Below are positions 8,397-16,262 of a stretch of 64,000 nt of DNA, piece by piece; within the stretch, counting starts at the first letter, position 1; every line of letters begins with the position of its first letter. The DNA is taken from the NCBI GenBank assembly GCA_044426045.1, contig JAWXUX010000008.1:1-64000 (forward strand), given 5' to 3'. The translations under genes and the position numbers were made by a program. The stretch comes from JAWXUU01 sp044426045 (lineage in GTDB: Bacteria > Bacillota > Clostridia > Christensenellales > CAMQZB01). Under the pieces are notes generated by a model. The model did no database searches. It was given only the letters and a program-made list of their open reading frames with translations, and was not told where the DNA came from.

Positions 8397-8888
8397 TTAT
8401 TTGTCAATACTGCTTTTAAAAATCTCGCCCATATCTTTTGACCAGTTGTTATTGCTGGATTTTAACGTTTCGTAGAATATTATTTCGCTCATATCTTCAT
8501 TGAACACTGTTATATTAAAACGATTATCTACACAACTGATTAATAAGATGCGAAAGCCATCTTCATTATAACCTTGCACGTAATATCTATTATCCATATC
8601 ATCCAAAAAGTAACTGCTTGATCTGCTAATTCTATATATTGAAGACTTTATCAAATCTTCCAATTCCTCTGCGGCTTCATCAGAAAGTGTCACACTTTTT
8701 TCGATAGTGTACATGCCATTATCGCCATCTTCTGCGAATTTCACAACCTCCACGCTTTCCACTCTTGAAAAATCAATAGTGCGAAGGACAGCTCCACCTG
8801 TTTTAAAGCAAGTGAAAAATATCAGCAAGCATATAAGAAGTATAATTGCAAGTATTATAATATTCTTTTTTGTTAATATATTTTTCAT
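8397..8888 (-). CDS. N-anchored protein, first gene after twin-box promoter 1
   Basis: 163 residues from the ATG at 8888, which follows AAAAGGAGAAACAAC. One membrane anchor at about 10-28 (IIILAIILLICLLIFF), then an outer domain with alternating strands (VESVEVVKFAEDG, MYTIEKSVTL, RYYVQGYNEDGFRILLIS). No family recognised. It is the first gene downstream of the twin-box promoter, so probably a target of the LytTR regulator at 12631-13323. Confidence 0.6.
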   Translation of the reverse strand: MKNILTKKNIIILAIILLICLLIFFTCFKTGGAVLRTIDFSRVESVEVVKFAEDGDNGMYTIEKSVTLSDEAAEELEDLIKSSIYRISRSSSYFLDDMDNRYYVQGYNEDGFRILLISCVDNRFNITVFNEDMSEIIFYETLKSSNNNWSKDMGEIFKSSIDK

Positions 8889-8964
8889 GTTGTTTCTCCT
8901 TTTATACTGCAACAGCAAAACATCATCTCGCGTCGCGTTTTTGGTTATGTTTATCTATACTGCA

Positions 8965-9030
8965 AGTATATCATACCGCGAACTTTTGTCAACCACATTC
9001 CCCCAACTGGCAGATATACGACCCAAGTGG
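8965..9030 (-). promoter_or_regulatory. Twin-box (LytTR-type) promoter, copy 1
   Basis: Minus strand: boxes CCACTTGGG (9030-9022) and CCAGTTGGG (9010-9002), 20 bp apart, then TTGACA (8992-8987), 16 bases, TATACT (8970-8965). The CCAGTTGGG box is close to the known LytTR half-site pattern with its GTT core. The leader to the start at 8888 is about 70 bases. Confidence 0.75.
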
Positions 9031-9043
9031 TAGGATTTTTGCG

Positions 9044-9109
9044 TTTTTGCATAAAAATAACCCTCAAAAACGCTTATATAGATTAAACGATATTTTTGAG
9101 GGTTTTTAT
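9044..9109 (-). terminator. Intrinsic terminator, left member of a direct repeat pair
   Basis: Minus strand: AACCCTCAAAAA ... TTTTTGAGGGTT followed by ATTTTT, a strong terminator for the Bro-N/Fic gene ending at 9138. The whole 66-bp segment recurs at 10096-10162 in the same orientation with only a small change, so it also flanks the Fic gene as a direct repeat. Confidence 0.85.
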
Positions 9110-9137
9110 TCAGTTTTAGATAGATATTTTAAAAATT

Positions 9138-10022
9138 CTAATCTTCTTGTTCATAATAATAAGAATAATCAATTCCTTTCATGAACGTTTCTCTGTCATG
9201 TATTTTCTCTGTCAATGCTCCGAAAATAAGCGTTCTTATTTCGCTGGCATCTGTGACACTTTCTTTCATTGCGTTCAGATACGCATTTTTATCAATCTGG
9301 CTCCAATCAACGCAGATTTTCAACGAACGTTTCAGCATCAAATCCAACCAAATTCTCGTGCTTCTGCCATTGCCTTCCAAAAATGGGTGAGCAACATTCA
9401 TCTCAACATATTTACTAACGATTTCATCAAAAGTTGATTCGGGCATATTTTCGATCACTATCAATGAAACTTCAAAATATTGATAAGGCGCAAAAGCAAA
9501 ACCACCTTTCGCAATGTTAATCGCTCTTATCTGCCCTGCAAAATCATATAATCCACCAAATATATAAGCGTGAATTTGCTTTAAACTTTTTATTGTTCCA
9601 GCATCGATTTCATCAAGCAGTCCGCTTTCAAACAAGTCATATGCTTTCTTTTTGCTTTGTCCATCAATGGAGTTATCACTATATAAAAACCAATCTAAAA
9701 AATCAGCGCCCTTGCCTTTTGGGAATTTCTTTGCAATATAAACAACCATTTCGCTGTCGATAACATCTGTCAGATAGAACTTGCCATCTGTTGCCGCGAG
9801 TTTCAGTTGTCCGATTTTTTCGGACAACTGCGTATTTTCAGCAATCAGTTTTTTCTTGAAGTCATTCCAATATTTTCTCGGTTGACGGCTTTTTGCAATC
9901 GATCCGCAAACATCCACAGCAGAAAAAAGCCAAGCATTTTTCTCGTCATTCCAAACCGCCCTGACTTCGTTATCGTTGAAAAACCTTATTGAAATTTTAT
10001 GCGCACTTTCCTGTTTATTCAT
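9138..10022 (-). CDS. Bro-N/Fic fusion protein (putative AMP-transferase)
   Basis: 294 residues from the ATG at 10022. An N-terminal Bro-N-like domain (about 10-115; IRFFNDNEVRAVWND, WLFSAVDVCG, RKYWNDFKKKL) of the phage-antirepressor type is fused to a Fic domain (about 125-290). The full catalytic motif HPFLEGNGRSTR (212-223) is present, with His212. Fic enzymes usually transfer AMP to protein hydroxyls. No inhibitory-helix motif is obvious, so another protein may restrain it. A perfect promoter lies inside the longer in-frame TTG-initiated reading, which supports the start at 10022 (GGTGG 7 bases upstream). The gene sits between two copies of a terminator repeat. Confidence 0.85.
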   Translation of the reverse strand: MNKQESAHKISIRFFNDNEVRAVWNDEKNAWLFSAVDVCGSIAKSRQPRKYWNDFKKKLIAENTQLSEKIGQLKLAATDGKFYLTDVIDSEMVVYIAKKFPKGKGADFLDWFLYSDNSIDGQSKKKAYDLFESGLLDEIDAGTIKSLKQIHAYIFGGLYDFAGQIRAINIAKGGFAFAPYQYFEVSLIVIENMPESTFDEIVSKYVEMNVAHPFLEGNGRSTRIWLDLMLKRSLKICVDWSQIDKNAYLNAMKESVTDASEIRTLIFGALTEKIHDRETFMKGIDYSYYYEQED

Positions 10023-10047
10023 CAATTTCCACCAATCATTTTCGTTT

Positions 10048-10076
10048 ATTATACCACCTGCCACAGCATATGTCAA
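10048..10076 (-). promoter_or_regulatory. Perfect consensus promoter of the Bro-N/Fic gene
   Basis: Minus strand: TTGACA (10076-10071), 17 bases, TATAAT (10053-10048). The leader to the ATG at 10022 is about 20 bases. Confidence 0.85.
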
Positions 10077-10095
10077 TAATACTCTAAAATCAAAT

Positions 10096-10162
10096 TTTTT
10101 GCATAAAAATAACCCTCAAAAACGTTTTATATAGATTAAACGATATTTTTGAGGGTTTTTAT
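10096..10162 (-). terminator. Intrinsic terminator, right member of the direct repeat pair
   Basis: Near copy of 9044-9109 (differs around CGTTTTATATAG versus CGCTTATATAG). It follows the kinase remnant at 10181-10232 and the HTH-Fic gene on the minus strand and precedes the Bro-N/Fic promoter. Confidence 0.85.
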
Positions 10163-10180
10163 GGTGGTTTTGAATTATTT

Positions 10181-10232
10181 TTAATTTTTCAACAAAACTT
10201 CCACTGTGAACCAACCGTTCTGCGATTGTATT
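10181..10232 (-). pseudogene. Remnant of the C-terminus of a GHKL sensor kinase
   Basis: Minus strand reads IQSQNGWFTVEVLLKN then stop, identical to the last 16 residues of the intact kinase gene that ends at 11349. DNA similarity covers about 60 bp (10171-10232 against 11339-11401), including bases after the stop. The rest of the copy is gone: the HTH-Fic gene begins its stop codon at 10233, directly abutting the remnant. Confidence 0.85.
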
Positions 10233-11123
10233 TTAATCCAAAATTTTAAGATACATATCCAGTCTTTCATTTATATATTTTGCAAATAACATTTCCATTG
10301 CATTCAAGTTATTGTTTCCGTGAAATTCGTCAAATGCGTTGTAATACGTTATTCTATCGGCATACTTAATATCTATTGGCGGAAAGCCTAGCTTCATCAG
10401 TTCAAGATTGACAAGAAGTCTACCTGTTCTGCCATTGCCGTCGATAAATGGGTGAATCGCTTCAAACTCGATATGGAATTTGGCAAGTTTTGTTGCGATA
10501 TGCTGTTGATTACTGTTATAATCCGCTATTAACCCTTCCATTTTTGGGATGATAAGATAAGGCTGAACCGGTTCGTGCTTTGCCCCCATAATCAGAACGG
10601 GAACTCTGCGATACACTCCCCTATCTGCTTTTTTATCAGACAGCACAAGATAGTGTATTTGTTTTATCATGTTTTCTGAAAGCGGTGCTTTTTCTTTCAC
10701 CATTTCCACAACATAATCAAACGCTTCTTTATGCCCTATAACTTCAAGATGATCGCTGAGCGGTTTTTTATCTATTGTGAGCCCTCGAAGCACCAAATCC
10801 GTTTCGCGAAGTGTTAGCGTGTTGCCTTCTATCGCATTTGAGTTATACGTGAACTCAATCATAAATTGCTCCAAAAGGCGCTCAGTTTCACCTTCTGTCA
10901 GTGGTCTTTTTTCTTTTAGTTTGGTGATTTTTTCATCTATTGCATCAAATATACTTATTTTCGATTTTCTTCTGCCATCACTTGGCTTTTCCGCCGAAGC
11001 TGGCAACTTCCAACTTCTGCCATCCAAAAATGCTCCATCGATTTTTCCATTCGCACAAAGCAACCGAACTCGGCGTTCAGATATTTCCCATTTTTCACTG
11101 GCACTTTTCACATTCATATACAT
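10233..11123 (-). CDS. Fic protein with N-terminal helix-turn-helix
   Basis: 296 residues. Residues 1-45 form a MerR/excisionase-like DNA-binding module (VKSASEKWEISERRVRLLCA, then a GRSWKLP wing). A Fic domain follows with inhibitory-helix motif SNAIEG (95-100) ahead of the core, which marks class II Fic proteins that hold themselves inactive through the Glu99 finger. The catalytic motif HPFIDGNGRTGR (224-235) is complete. The start follows AAAGGAG at 8 bases. The promoter contains three TTCCGC repeats, probable operators for its own HTH. The target protein is unknown. Confidence 0.88.
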   Translation of the reverse strand: MYMNVKSASEKWEISERRVRLLCANGKIDGAFLDGRSWKLPASAEKPSDGRRKSKISIFDAIDEKITKLKEKRPLTEGETERLLEQFMIEFTYNSNAIEGNTLTLRETDLVLRGLTIDKKPLSDHLEVIGHKEAFDYVVEMVKEKAPLSENMIKQIHYLVLSDKKADRGVYRRVPVLIMGAKHEPVQPYLIIPKMEGLIADYNSNQQHIATKLAKFHIEFEAIHPFIDGNGRTGRLLVNLELMKLGFPPIDIKYADRITYYNAFDEFHGNNNLNAMEMLFAKYINERLDMYLKILD

Positions 11124-11158
11124 GGCGATTACTCCTTTAAACTGTCTTGCACGGTATT

Positions 11159-11221
11159 ATTATACTATATCAGCGGAACGATGTCAATACTTGCGGAATA
11201 ATATAAATGCGTTTGCGGAAT
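11159..11221 (-). promoter_or_regulatory. Promoter of the HTH-Fic gene with three operator-like repeats
   Basis: TTGACA (11187-11182), 17 bases, TATAAT (11164-11159): perfect consensus. Three repeats on the minus strand, ATTCCGCAA (11221-11213), ATTCCGCAA (11199-11191) and GTTCCGCTG (11179-11171), start 22 and 20 bp apart; the last lies between -35 and -10. This layout suits autorepression. Confidence 0.75.
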
Positions 11222-11276
11222 GATACCACTGTTTTTACTTGATTTTTCTATAAACAACAATACTTGGAATGATAAT

Positions 11277-11309
11277 CCCCCTTTATATATAAAACGTTTA
11301 TAAAGGGGG
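11277..11309 (-). terminator. Hairpin after the sensor kinase gene
   Basis: Stem CCCCCTTTATA/TATAAAGGGGG around an 11-base loop, 40 bases after the stop at 11349. The T-run after it is poor. Confidence 0.55.
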
Positions 11310-11348
11310 AAAATCTTTCTTGTTTTTAAATTTATTTTTGAATTATTT

Positions 11349-12620
11349 TTAATTTTTTAACAAAACTTCCACTGTGAACCATCCGTTTTGCGATTGGATA
11401 TTGATTATGCCATTGTTTTTTGCAACGATTTCTTTCACGTTGTTTATTCCGTGACCATGTGCCAGTTTGTCTGGTTTGCTTGTTTTCAAAACGCTTGTAT
11501 CTATGCTGTTTGCACAGGTGTTTTCTATTGTTATTTTCAGATAATTCCTGATTTGTTTGGCTTCAAACATGACAATTTTACGTTCCTGATTTTTCGCAGC
11601 TTCTATGGCATTATCAAGAAGGTTGCCCGCTATCACGCAAAGATCGATTGAATCCACTGCACTTATCATGCGTACGCTTGATTTGATTTGCAGTTCAATT
11701 TCTTGGGTGCAAGCCATTTCTTTCTTGCTTTTCAAAATGCCATCAAGGGAAGCCACGCCAGTGAAACTTTCACTTTCCACATTCTGCATTTCACAAATTT
11801 CATTCACATATTGCAACGCTTTCGGATCACCTGCTTGCAACAATTCTCTAAGTCCAAACATCTGATTTTTGACATCATGCAGCTTTTTCGCAATTTGTTT
11901 TTGCGACTGCGCCATATCTTCATACCTCACACGCTCAGATTGCATTTTCATTTGCGATATTGCCATATCATTCTTTTCTTGCAAAACTTTCAGAACATAT
12001 TCAAAAGATAAAAACAGCACCATATTGCTCGCAAGGACAAATAATGAAATAGCAAATAGCTCAGCACTCAAATATACTCCATCGGTTTTCTCGGCGATAG
12101 TAAAGACTTCATCCAAAACTAAAATAGACATGAAAACAGATAGTGCATAAGGAATTAACTGCATTTTTGACATATTTCCATGCTTAATTTTATATGAATG
12201 CTTTATTATATAACTCATAATGAGCGTTACTGATTTTATAATTACGCAAGATATGGTTGCACGCAATTCATCGTCAAATACCGAATCCAACCCTACACTC
12301 CAAATCCCACTAAATATCAATATCCCCAAAAATTCTAATGCTATGCCGAATAAAATTGTAGTGCAACAAGCCAGTATTCTCGTTTGCATATTCATATCGA
12401 ATCCTAGCGACATAATCGCAACAAGTACAAATAAAATCACAGTGCTCAACGGCAAAAAACTCAAATAAAAACACGCTGAAACATTCCCCACCACATAAAT
12501 GGCATATAAAGGAAATCTTTTTATTGCACTTGCAGTCTTGCCACCTGAAAAGGCATAAAATATGTTGTGATACGCGATAACTTCAACCAAAGCTGTGAAG
12601 ATATATAATGTTAACGTCAT
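11349..12620 (-). CDS. GHKL sensor histidine kinase (AgrC-like)
   Basis: 423 residues. Six to seven membrane segments fill about 1-210, typical of peptide- or small-molecule-sensing kinases of the AgrC/ComD (HPK10) type. The H-box is KKLHDVKNQMFGL with His248, the N-box GNLLDNAIEAAK near 330 and the G-box GHGINNVK near 395. It follows the LytTR regulator by 10 bases and is the last gene of the operon. Two kinases share one regulator here. A C-terminal remnant of a paralogue lies at 10181-10232. Confidence 0.9.
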   Translation of the reverse strand: MTLTLYIFTALVEVIAYHNIFYAFSGGKTASAIKRFPLYAIYVVGNVSACFYLSFLPLSTVILFVLVAIMSLGFDMNMQTRILACCTTILFGIALEFLGILIFSGIWSVGLDSVFDDELRATISCVIIKSVTLIMSYIIKHSYKIKHGNMSKMQLIPYALSVFMSILVLDEVFTIAEKTDGVYLSAELFAISLFVLASNMVLFLSFEYVLKVLQEKNDMAISQMKMQSERVRYEDMAQSQKQIAKKLHDVKNQMFGLRELLQAGDPKALQYVNEICEMQNVESESFTGVASLDGILKSKKEMACTQEIELQIKSSVRMISAVDSIDLCVIAGNLLDNAIEAAKNQERKIVMFEAKQIRNYLKITIENTCANSIDTSVLKTSKPDKLAHGHGINNVKEIVAKNNGIINIQSQNGWFTVEVLLKN

Positions 12621-12630
12621 TTTTGCTCCC

Positions 12631-13323
12631 TTATTTCAAGAATTTCAAGAAAGCCTTCTTCACTTCCTCTGATCTGTGCCTGCTTAGCGGAATTTCCGTT
12701 TTGTTTAGCAGTTGGATATTTGTTTGGTTGATTGAGAATATGTGGTTCGTGTTCACAAGATATGATTTATGACACCTGATAAAGCCATAGCTTCCAAGCT
12801 GTTTTTCCACCGTTGCAAGGTTTGATTTTATTTGAAAAATGCCATCTTGCGTTGTGGCTGAAACTGCATGACCATAGACCTCGAAATATTGAATTTCCGA
12901 TATTCTGAAGTTGGCAGTCCCTGTTTTGGTTTCAAACATCACCAGTTTTTTCTCCATCCCGACTTTTTCTTTCGCATCTGTTATGGCTGATTCAAGTTCA
13001 AACTTGAAATGCGATTTTCGGATAAACCTGAACGGCGCAAGCGAAAAGGAAGAAAACACCATTTCATCATGGCTAGTTGCAAATATAAGCGTTATATTTT
13101 CGTTTTTCTCTTTTGCAAGTTTAGCTGTTTCAAATCCATTAAGTCCATTCATTTCTATATCTAGAAATAAGATATCGCAACTTTCAAGCTCGCACGAAGC
13201 AAGCAGGCTTTCTCCACTTTCAAATTCAGAAACTTCAAATTTTTCATCCCCAAAAACACTTGCCACCGCAAGCTTTATATCGTCCCTATAAACTTTTTCA
13301 TCATCAACTATTGCTATTTTCAT
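12631..13323 (-). CDS. LytTR-type response regulator
   Basis: 230 residues from the ATG at 13323 (site GAGGGGAACATAT); an in-frame GTG at 13338 is too far up. The receiver domain (1-120) has Asp7/Asp8 and the phospho-acceptor Asp55 in LFLDIEMNG. The LytTR DNA-binding domain (about 130-228) shows ISEIQYFEVYGHAVS, a GFIRCHKSYLVN motif and ending PLSRHRSEEVK. Proteins of this type bind twin direct repeats about 21 bp apart. The twin-box promoters at 4655, 8965 and 15223 are the obvious candidates, the last being its own operon promoter. Confidence 0.92.
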   Translation of the reverse strand: MKIAIVDDEKVYRDDIKLAVASVFGDEKFEVSEFESGESLLASCELESCDILFLDIEMNGLNGFETAKLAKEKNENITLIFATSHDEMVFSSFSLAPFRFIRKSHFKFELESAITDAKEKVGMEKKLVMFETKTGTANFRISEIQYFEVYGHAVSATTQDGIFQIKSNLATVEKQLGSYGFIRCHKSYLVNTNHIFSINQTNIQLLNKTEIPLSRHRSEEVKKAFLKFLK

Positions 13324-13363
13324 ATATGTTCCCCTCACCCAATTGCTTGCAATTAACTAATTA

Positions 13364-13840
13364 TTAATTCACGTTTAATTCAAACCAACATGTATACCCA
13401 CTAGTTTCATAACCATCAGCTGCTTCGATATAATTATCATTTACTATTATTTTTGTGCTGATATAATATGAGCCACTATCAAGCGATGAAAATTCTGCAT
13501 AGCTGATCTCTTCTATTATTTCAAAATCTTCATCATAAATGGTAAAGTTCTCCGCCCACACCACTTTTGAACTTGTGTTAACCTGAAAGTCATCCTCAAA
13601 AGTTACCACTGGAAAGTCAACACTCGCAGCTTGCTTATCTATTGGCGCTACACTCAAAGACATCCAACCAGAGCTATATGTCATTGTTGATGTAAGCGCA
13701 TAATACGGCACAAATTCTTCGCCACTTGATATTATCACCATTCTCTCTTCAACGGCACTTTCACTTTTGCAACCGCAAAATGAGAATACCATTGTGCATA
13801 TAAGCAATACACTTATAACCAATTTAATTTTATTGTTCAT
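13364..13840 (-). CDS. Lipoprotein encoded between sensor and regulator genes
   Basis: 158 residues with signal peptide and lipobox (FCGC, Cys24). The mature part is mostly beta (YYALTSTMTYSSGWMSLSVA, SYYISTKIIVND). Start follows GGAGGGATTTT, 11 bases after the kinase gene. Its place between a kinase and its regulator suggests a signal-related role, for example sensing, or an envelope protein produced in response. No family recognised. Confidence 0.65.
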   Translation of the reverse strand: MNNKIKLVISVLLICTMVFSFCGCKSESAVEERMVIISSGEEFVPYYALTSTMTYSSGWMSLSVAPIDKQAASVDFPVVTFEDDFQVNTSSKVVWAENFTIYDEDFEIIEEISYAEFSSLDSGSYYISTKIIVNDNYIEAADGYETSGYTCWFELNVN

Positions 13841-13851
13841 AAAATCCCTCC

Positions 13852-15150
13852 TTAAATCGCAAGATAGACCTTAACTGTAAACTTGTGTTTTTCGTGGCTG
13901 ACATTCATCATTCCACCATATTTTTTAGCTATGCTTTGCACGCTTTTAAGACCAAAGCCGTGTTTTTCTTGGTTGGTTTTTGAAGTTTTATAAACTCCAT
14001 GTTCAAAATTGAGTTCGCCGCAAAACATATTTTCACATTCGATATATAGGTATCCCCTCTTGTTGAATATTTTCAATTTAACGCTTGGATTTTCAGTGTT
14101 TTCCACACCTGTTATTGCGTTATCCATCAAATTCACAACCACCGAGCAGACATCAAATTGGTTTATTTCGCCCAGTGTGATTTCAGATATTTCGCTGCAC
14201 AAGTTTATGTTTTTCTGACCACATTTAGCCATATATGAATTGAGAATCGCGTTCAATGATTCCACATTCGTTATTAGATACCTGTTTTTTGCAAGGGTAT
14301 TTTTCACGGTGCTGTCGATATCGTCTATGTATTCACAGATATTTTCAGAATTAGCTAGCACTGCATATTCCTTCAATGCACCAAGCTGCGCTCGCAAGTC
14401 GTGTCGCAACGTTGCAAGCTGATTGTTTGATTCTTGCATTTTTATTGCCATTTGAATTTCACTTTGTGTGTTTAGCGAATGCTTTTCGTATTGCGAAATC
14501 ATCTTTGACCGCTTGTTGAATTTGATATAAAATTCAACCATAAAAACATTTATCAGAACAAGAGACAACGAAATAAAAATTAGTGTCATTTCCTTTACAT
14601 TATCCCCAAGGTCTATTGCCATATCAAAGGCAAAAACTCCACATGTAGCGGTTAGAATAAATATCAGTGCAAAACCCGTCCACTCTCTTATTTCAAGGCT
14701 GAATGTGTGATTTTTCAAGACCAACACAGCCACACCTGTTGATACGAATTGCAATATTTTTGCAATGCACAGCGACACTGTTCTTATGCTTGATGAAACA
14801 GTTAGCGTTTGCTCTACTGTAACTAAAAATATTATTGGAACAAATGCAATCACAAGCATATTGCTCATAATCAGCAAACACATCGGCAAAGTCCCACAAA
14901 GAACTCTGTTTTGCTTGTCCCCTTTGAAAAATAAAATAGCGTATGCAAGCGTGAGTATAAAATACCCAATGCCTAAAAGAACTTCAAAATCTACAAGCAT
15001 ATTCACAATCGTGACATAACAAGCATATAAAGTGATTACCCCTATCGCAAGCAAAATTTCAATTCGCTTGCTGAATTTTGATTCCAACATTATATTTGTA
15101 AATCCCAATGTAATTATCGGGTCTATAAAATTCACTACTATTTCAATCAT
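13852..15150 (-). CDS. GHKL sensor histidine kinase (AgrC-like), first gene of operon
   Basis: 432 residues. About 210 residues of membrane segments precede a coiled linker and the kinase core: H-box ATLRHDLRAQLGALK with His250, N-box VVNLMDNAITGVEN near 345, G-box KHGFGLKSVQSIAKK near 400. HDLRxQ is the usual HPK10 signature. The gene follows the twin-box promoter and leads the order kinase, lipoprotein, LytTR regulator, kinase. Spacing of 10-40 bases supports one transcript. The sensed signal is not evident; no AgrB/AgrD-like gene is present in the window. Confidence 0.9.
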   Translation of the reverse strand: MIEIVVNFIDPIITLGFTNIMLESKFSKRIEILLAIGVITLYACYVTIVNMLVDFEVLLGIGYFILTLAYAILFFKGDKQNRVLCGTLPMCLLIMSNMLVIAFVPIIFLVTVEQTLTVSSSIRTVSLCIAKILQFVSTGVAVLVLKNHTFSLEIREWTGFALIFILTATCGVFAFDMAIDLGDNVKEMTLIFISLSLVLINVFMVEFYIKFNKRSKMISQYEKHSLNTQSEIQMAIKMQESNNQLATLRHDLRAQLGALKEYAVLANSENICEYIDDIDSTVKNTLAKNRYLITNVESLNAILNSYMAKCGQKNINLCSEISEITLGEINQFDVCSVVVNLMDNAITGVENTENPSVKLKIFNKRGYLYIECENMFCGELNFEHGVYKTSKTNQEKHGFGLKSVQSIAKKYGGMMNVSHEKHKFTVKVYLAI

Positions 15151-15222
15151 TTCCTACCTCAAGCATAAGTCAATATTACCTTAGACCAAATAATATTTCC
15201 AACTTCGTTTTTATACACTTTG

Positions 15223-15287
15223 AGTATATCACATAGCGTGCGTTTGTCAAGACTTTTTCCCAAGTGGCAGATATAGCGCCCAAGTGG
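15223..15287 (-). promoter_or_regulatory. Twin-box (LytTR-type) promoter, copy 3, of the sensor operon
   Basis: Minus strand: CCACTTGGG (15287-15279) and CCACTTGGG (15267-15259), 20 bp apart, TTGACA (15250-15245), 16 bases, TATACT (15228-15223). It implies autoregulation of the two-component operon. Confidence 0.75.
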
Positions 15288-15320
15288 TTGGATTTTTATG
15301 TTTTTGCATAAAAATCCAAC

Positions 15321-15369
15321 CAAAAAAAGAGAAGCGCCAATCACATTGTGACCCGAGCTTCTCTTTTTT
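15321..15369 (-). terminator. Terminator of the HipA-like gene
   Basis: Minus strand AAAAAAGAGAAGC ... GCTTCTCTTTTTTT with a 21-base loop, 20 bases after the stop at 15390. Confidence 0.85.
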
Positions 15370-15389
15370 GTTAAAGACTGAAGTTATTT

Positions 15390-16262
15390 TTATATTGCCT
15401 TTAATTTCTCGAAAGAGAAATCTATGATTTTTTTCTTTCGCTCTATAATCATAAATTTATAGAACTGTTTTTGAACATCACTCAATCCATCAGCGTTATC
15501 AATAATCGCCTTCAATCTTGAATTATTCATTCTTTGTGCCATTTTCTTCAGTGCCTTGTTGCAATCTTTATTTGTAAGTGATGAAATGAAATCAAAATAA
15601 TTTATTTTCACACCATCTTGCTTTATTGCAGATGTTGGGAAAACATATATTCTGTTGTTCACTTCATTTTCATCAGCCATGATACGCAACATATCATCTT
15701 CAGGCATTTGAGGGTAAAACGCAGAACCACAATCATACACTGGCGACAATCTTACTGTTGATTTATTTTCATTGACAATAAATCCCCAATTCCCATTGTG
15801 TCTATCAAAGTTACCAATGAGTGCATCCACGATGAACATATCCCAAAAATATTCTGTTAGCTTATCTTGAGGTATTAACTGTTGTTCTTCGATTGTATCA
15901 ATGATTTCTGAAAGTTCAGTTCCATATCCATTCTCACTTGAGTCAACGATTGAATTCTTGAGCATGGCGAACTGAACCAACTTCTCACCTTCCCCAATAA
16001 AATCTTCACAAGCAACAACATTTCTCATTTTGTCAGCAATCTGATAAGTCCCTAAAATTGTGTTTTGACTTTCAACCCCCAACTCTTTAAAAATTTCACA
16101 TCCAAGATGTTCGCTTATATAATTGTTTCGATACACCATGCCTTTTGCATAATTAAATTTTAGCATATAGTTTTTGCCATTATAAACTATGCCAATCTTT
16201 GAGCCGTTCGCACCATCGTAGTATCTGAACATATTTAATTTTTCATTACTGAAATTAATCAT
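15390..16262 (-). CDS. HipA-like Ser/Thr kinase (possible toxin)
   Basis: 290 residues, shorter than E. coli HipA (about 440) and without its N-terminal subdomain. Kinase features: Lys34 in NYMLKFNYAK, the catalytic loop DALIGNFDRHNGNWG (146-160) with Asp153, and the metal-binding Asp177 in SPVYDCGSAF. This matches the HipA-C/CtkA-like group. The start overlaps the upstream small gene by 8 bases (ATGATTAA), a typical coupled pair, suggesting a toxin-antitoxin module or a kinase with a dedicated partner. The target is unknown. Confidence 0.85.
   Translation of the reverse strand: MINFSNEKLNMFRYYDGANGSKIGIVYNGKNYMLKFNYAKGMVYRNNYISEHLGCEIFKELGVESQNTILGTYQIADKMRNVVACEDFIGEGEKLVQFAMLKNSIVDSSENGYGTELSEIIDTIEEQQLIPQDKLTEYFWDMFIVDALIGNFDRHNGNWGFIVNENKSTVRLSPVYDCGSAFYPQMPEDDMLRIMADENEVNNRIYVFPTSAIKQDGVKINYFDFISSLTNKDCNKALKKMAQRMNNSRLKAIIDNADGLSDVQKQFYKFMIIERKKKIIDFSFEKLKAI

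Noticed and set aside
879..8888. Bacteriocin or lantibiotic locus under the LytTR system
   Set aside because: No double-glycine leader peptide, ABC peptidase-exporter, modification enzyme or immunity transporter is visible; the products are anchored proteins and lipoproteins.
15159..15344. Small minus-strand reading frame of 61 codons ahead of the kinase operon
   Set aside because: It covers the twin-box promoter and has no ribosome site; the DNA is explained as regulatory.
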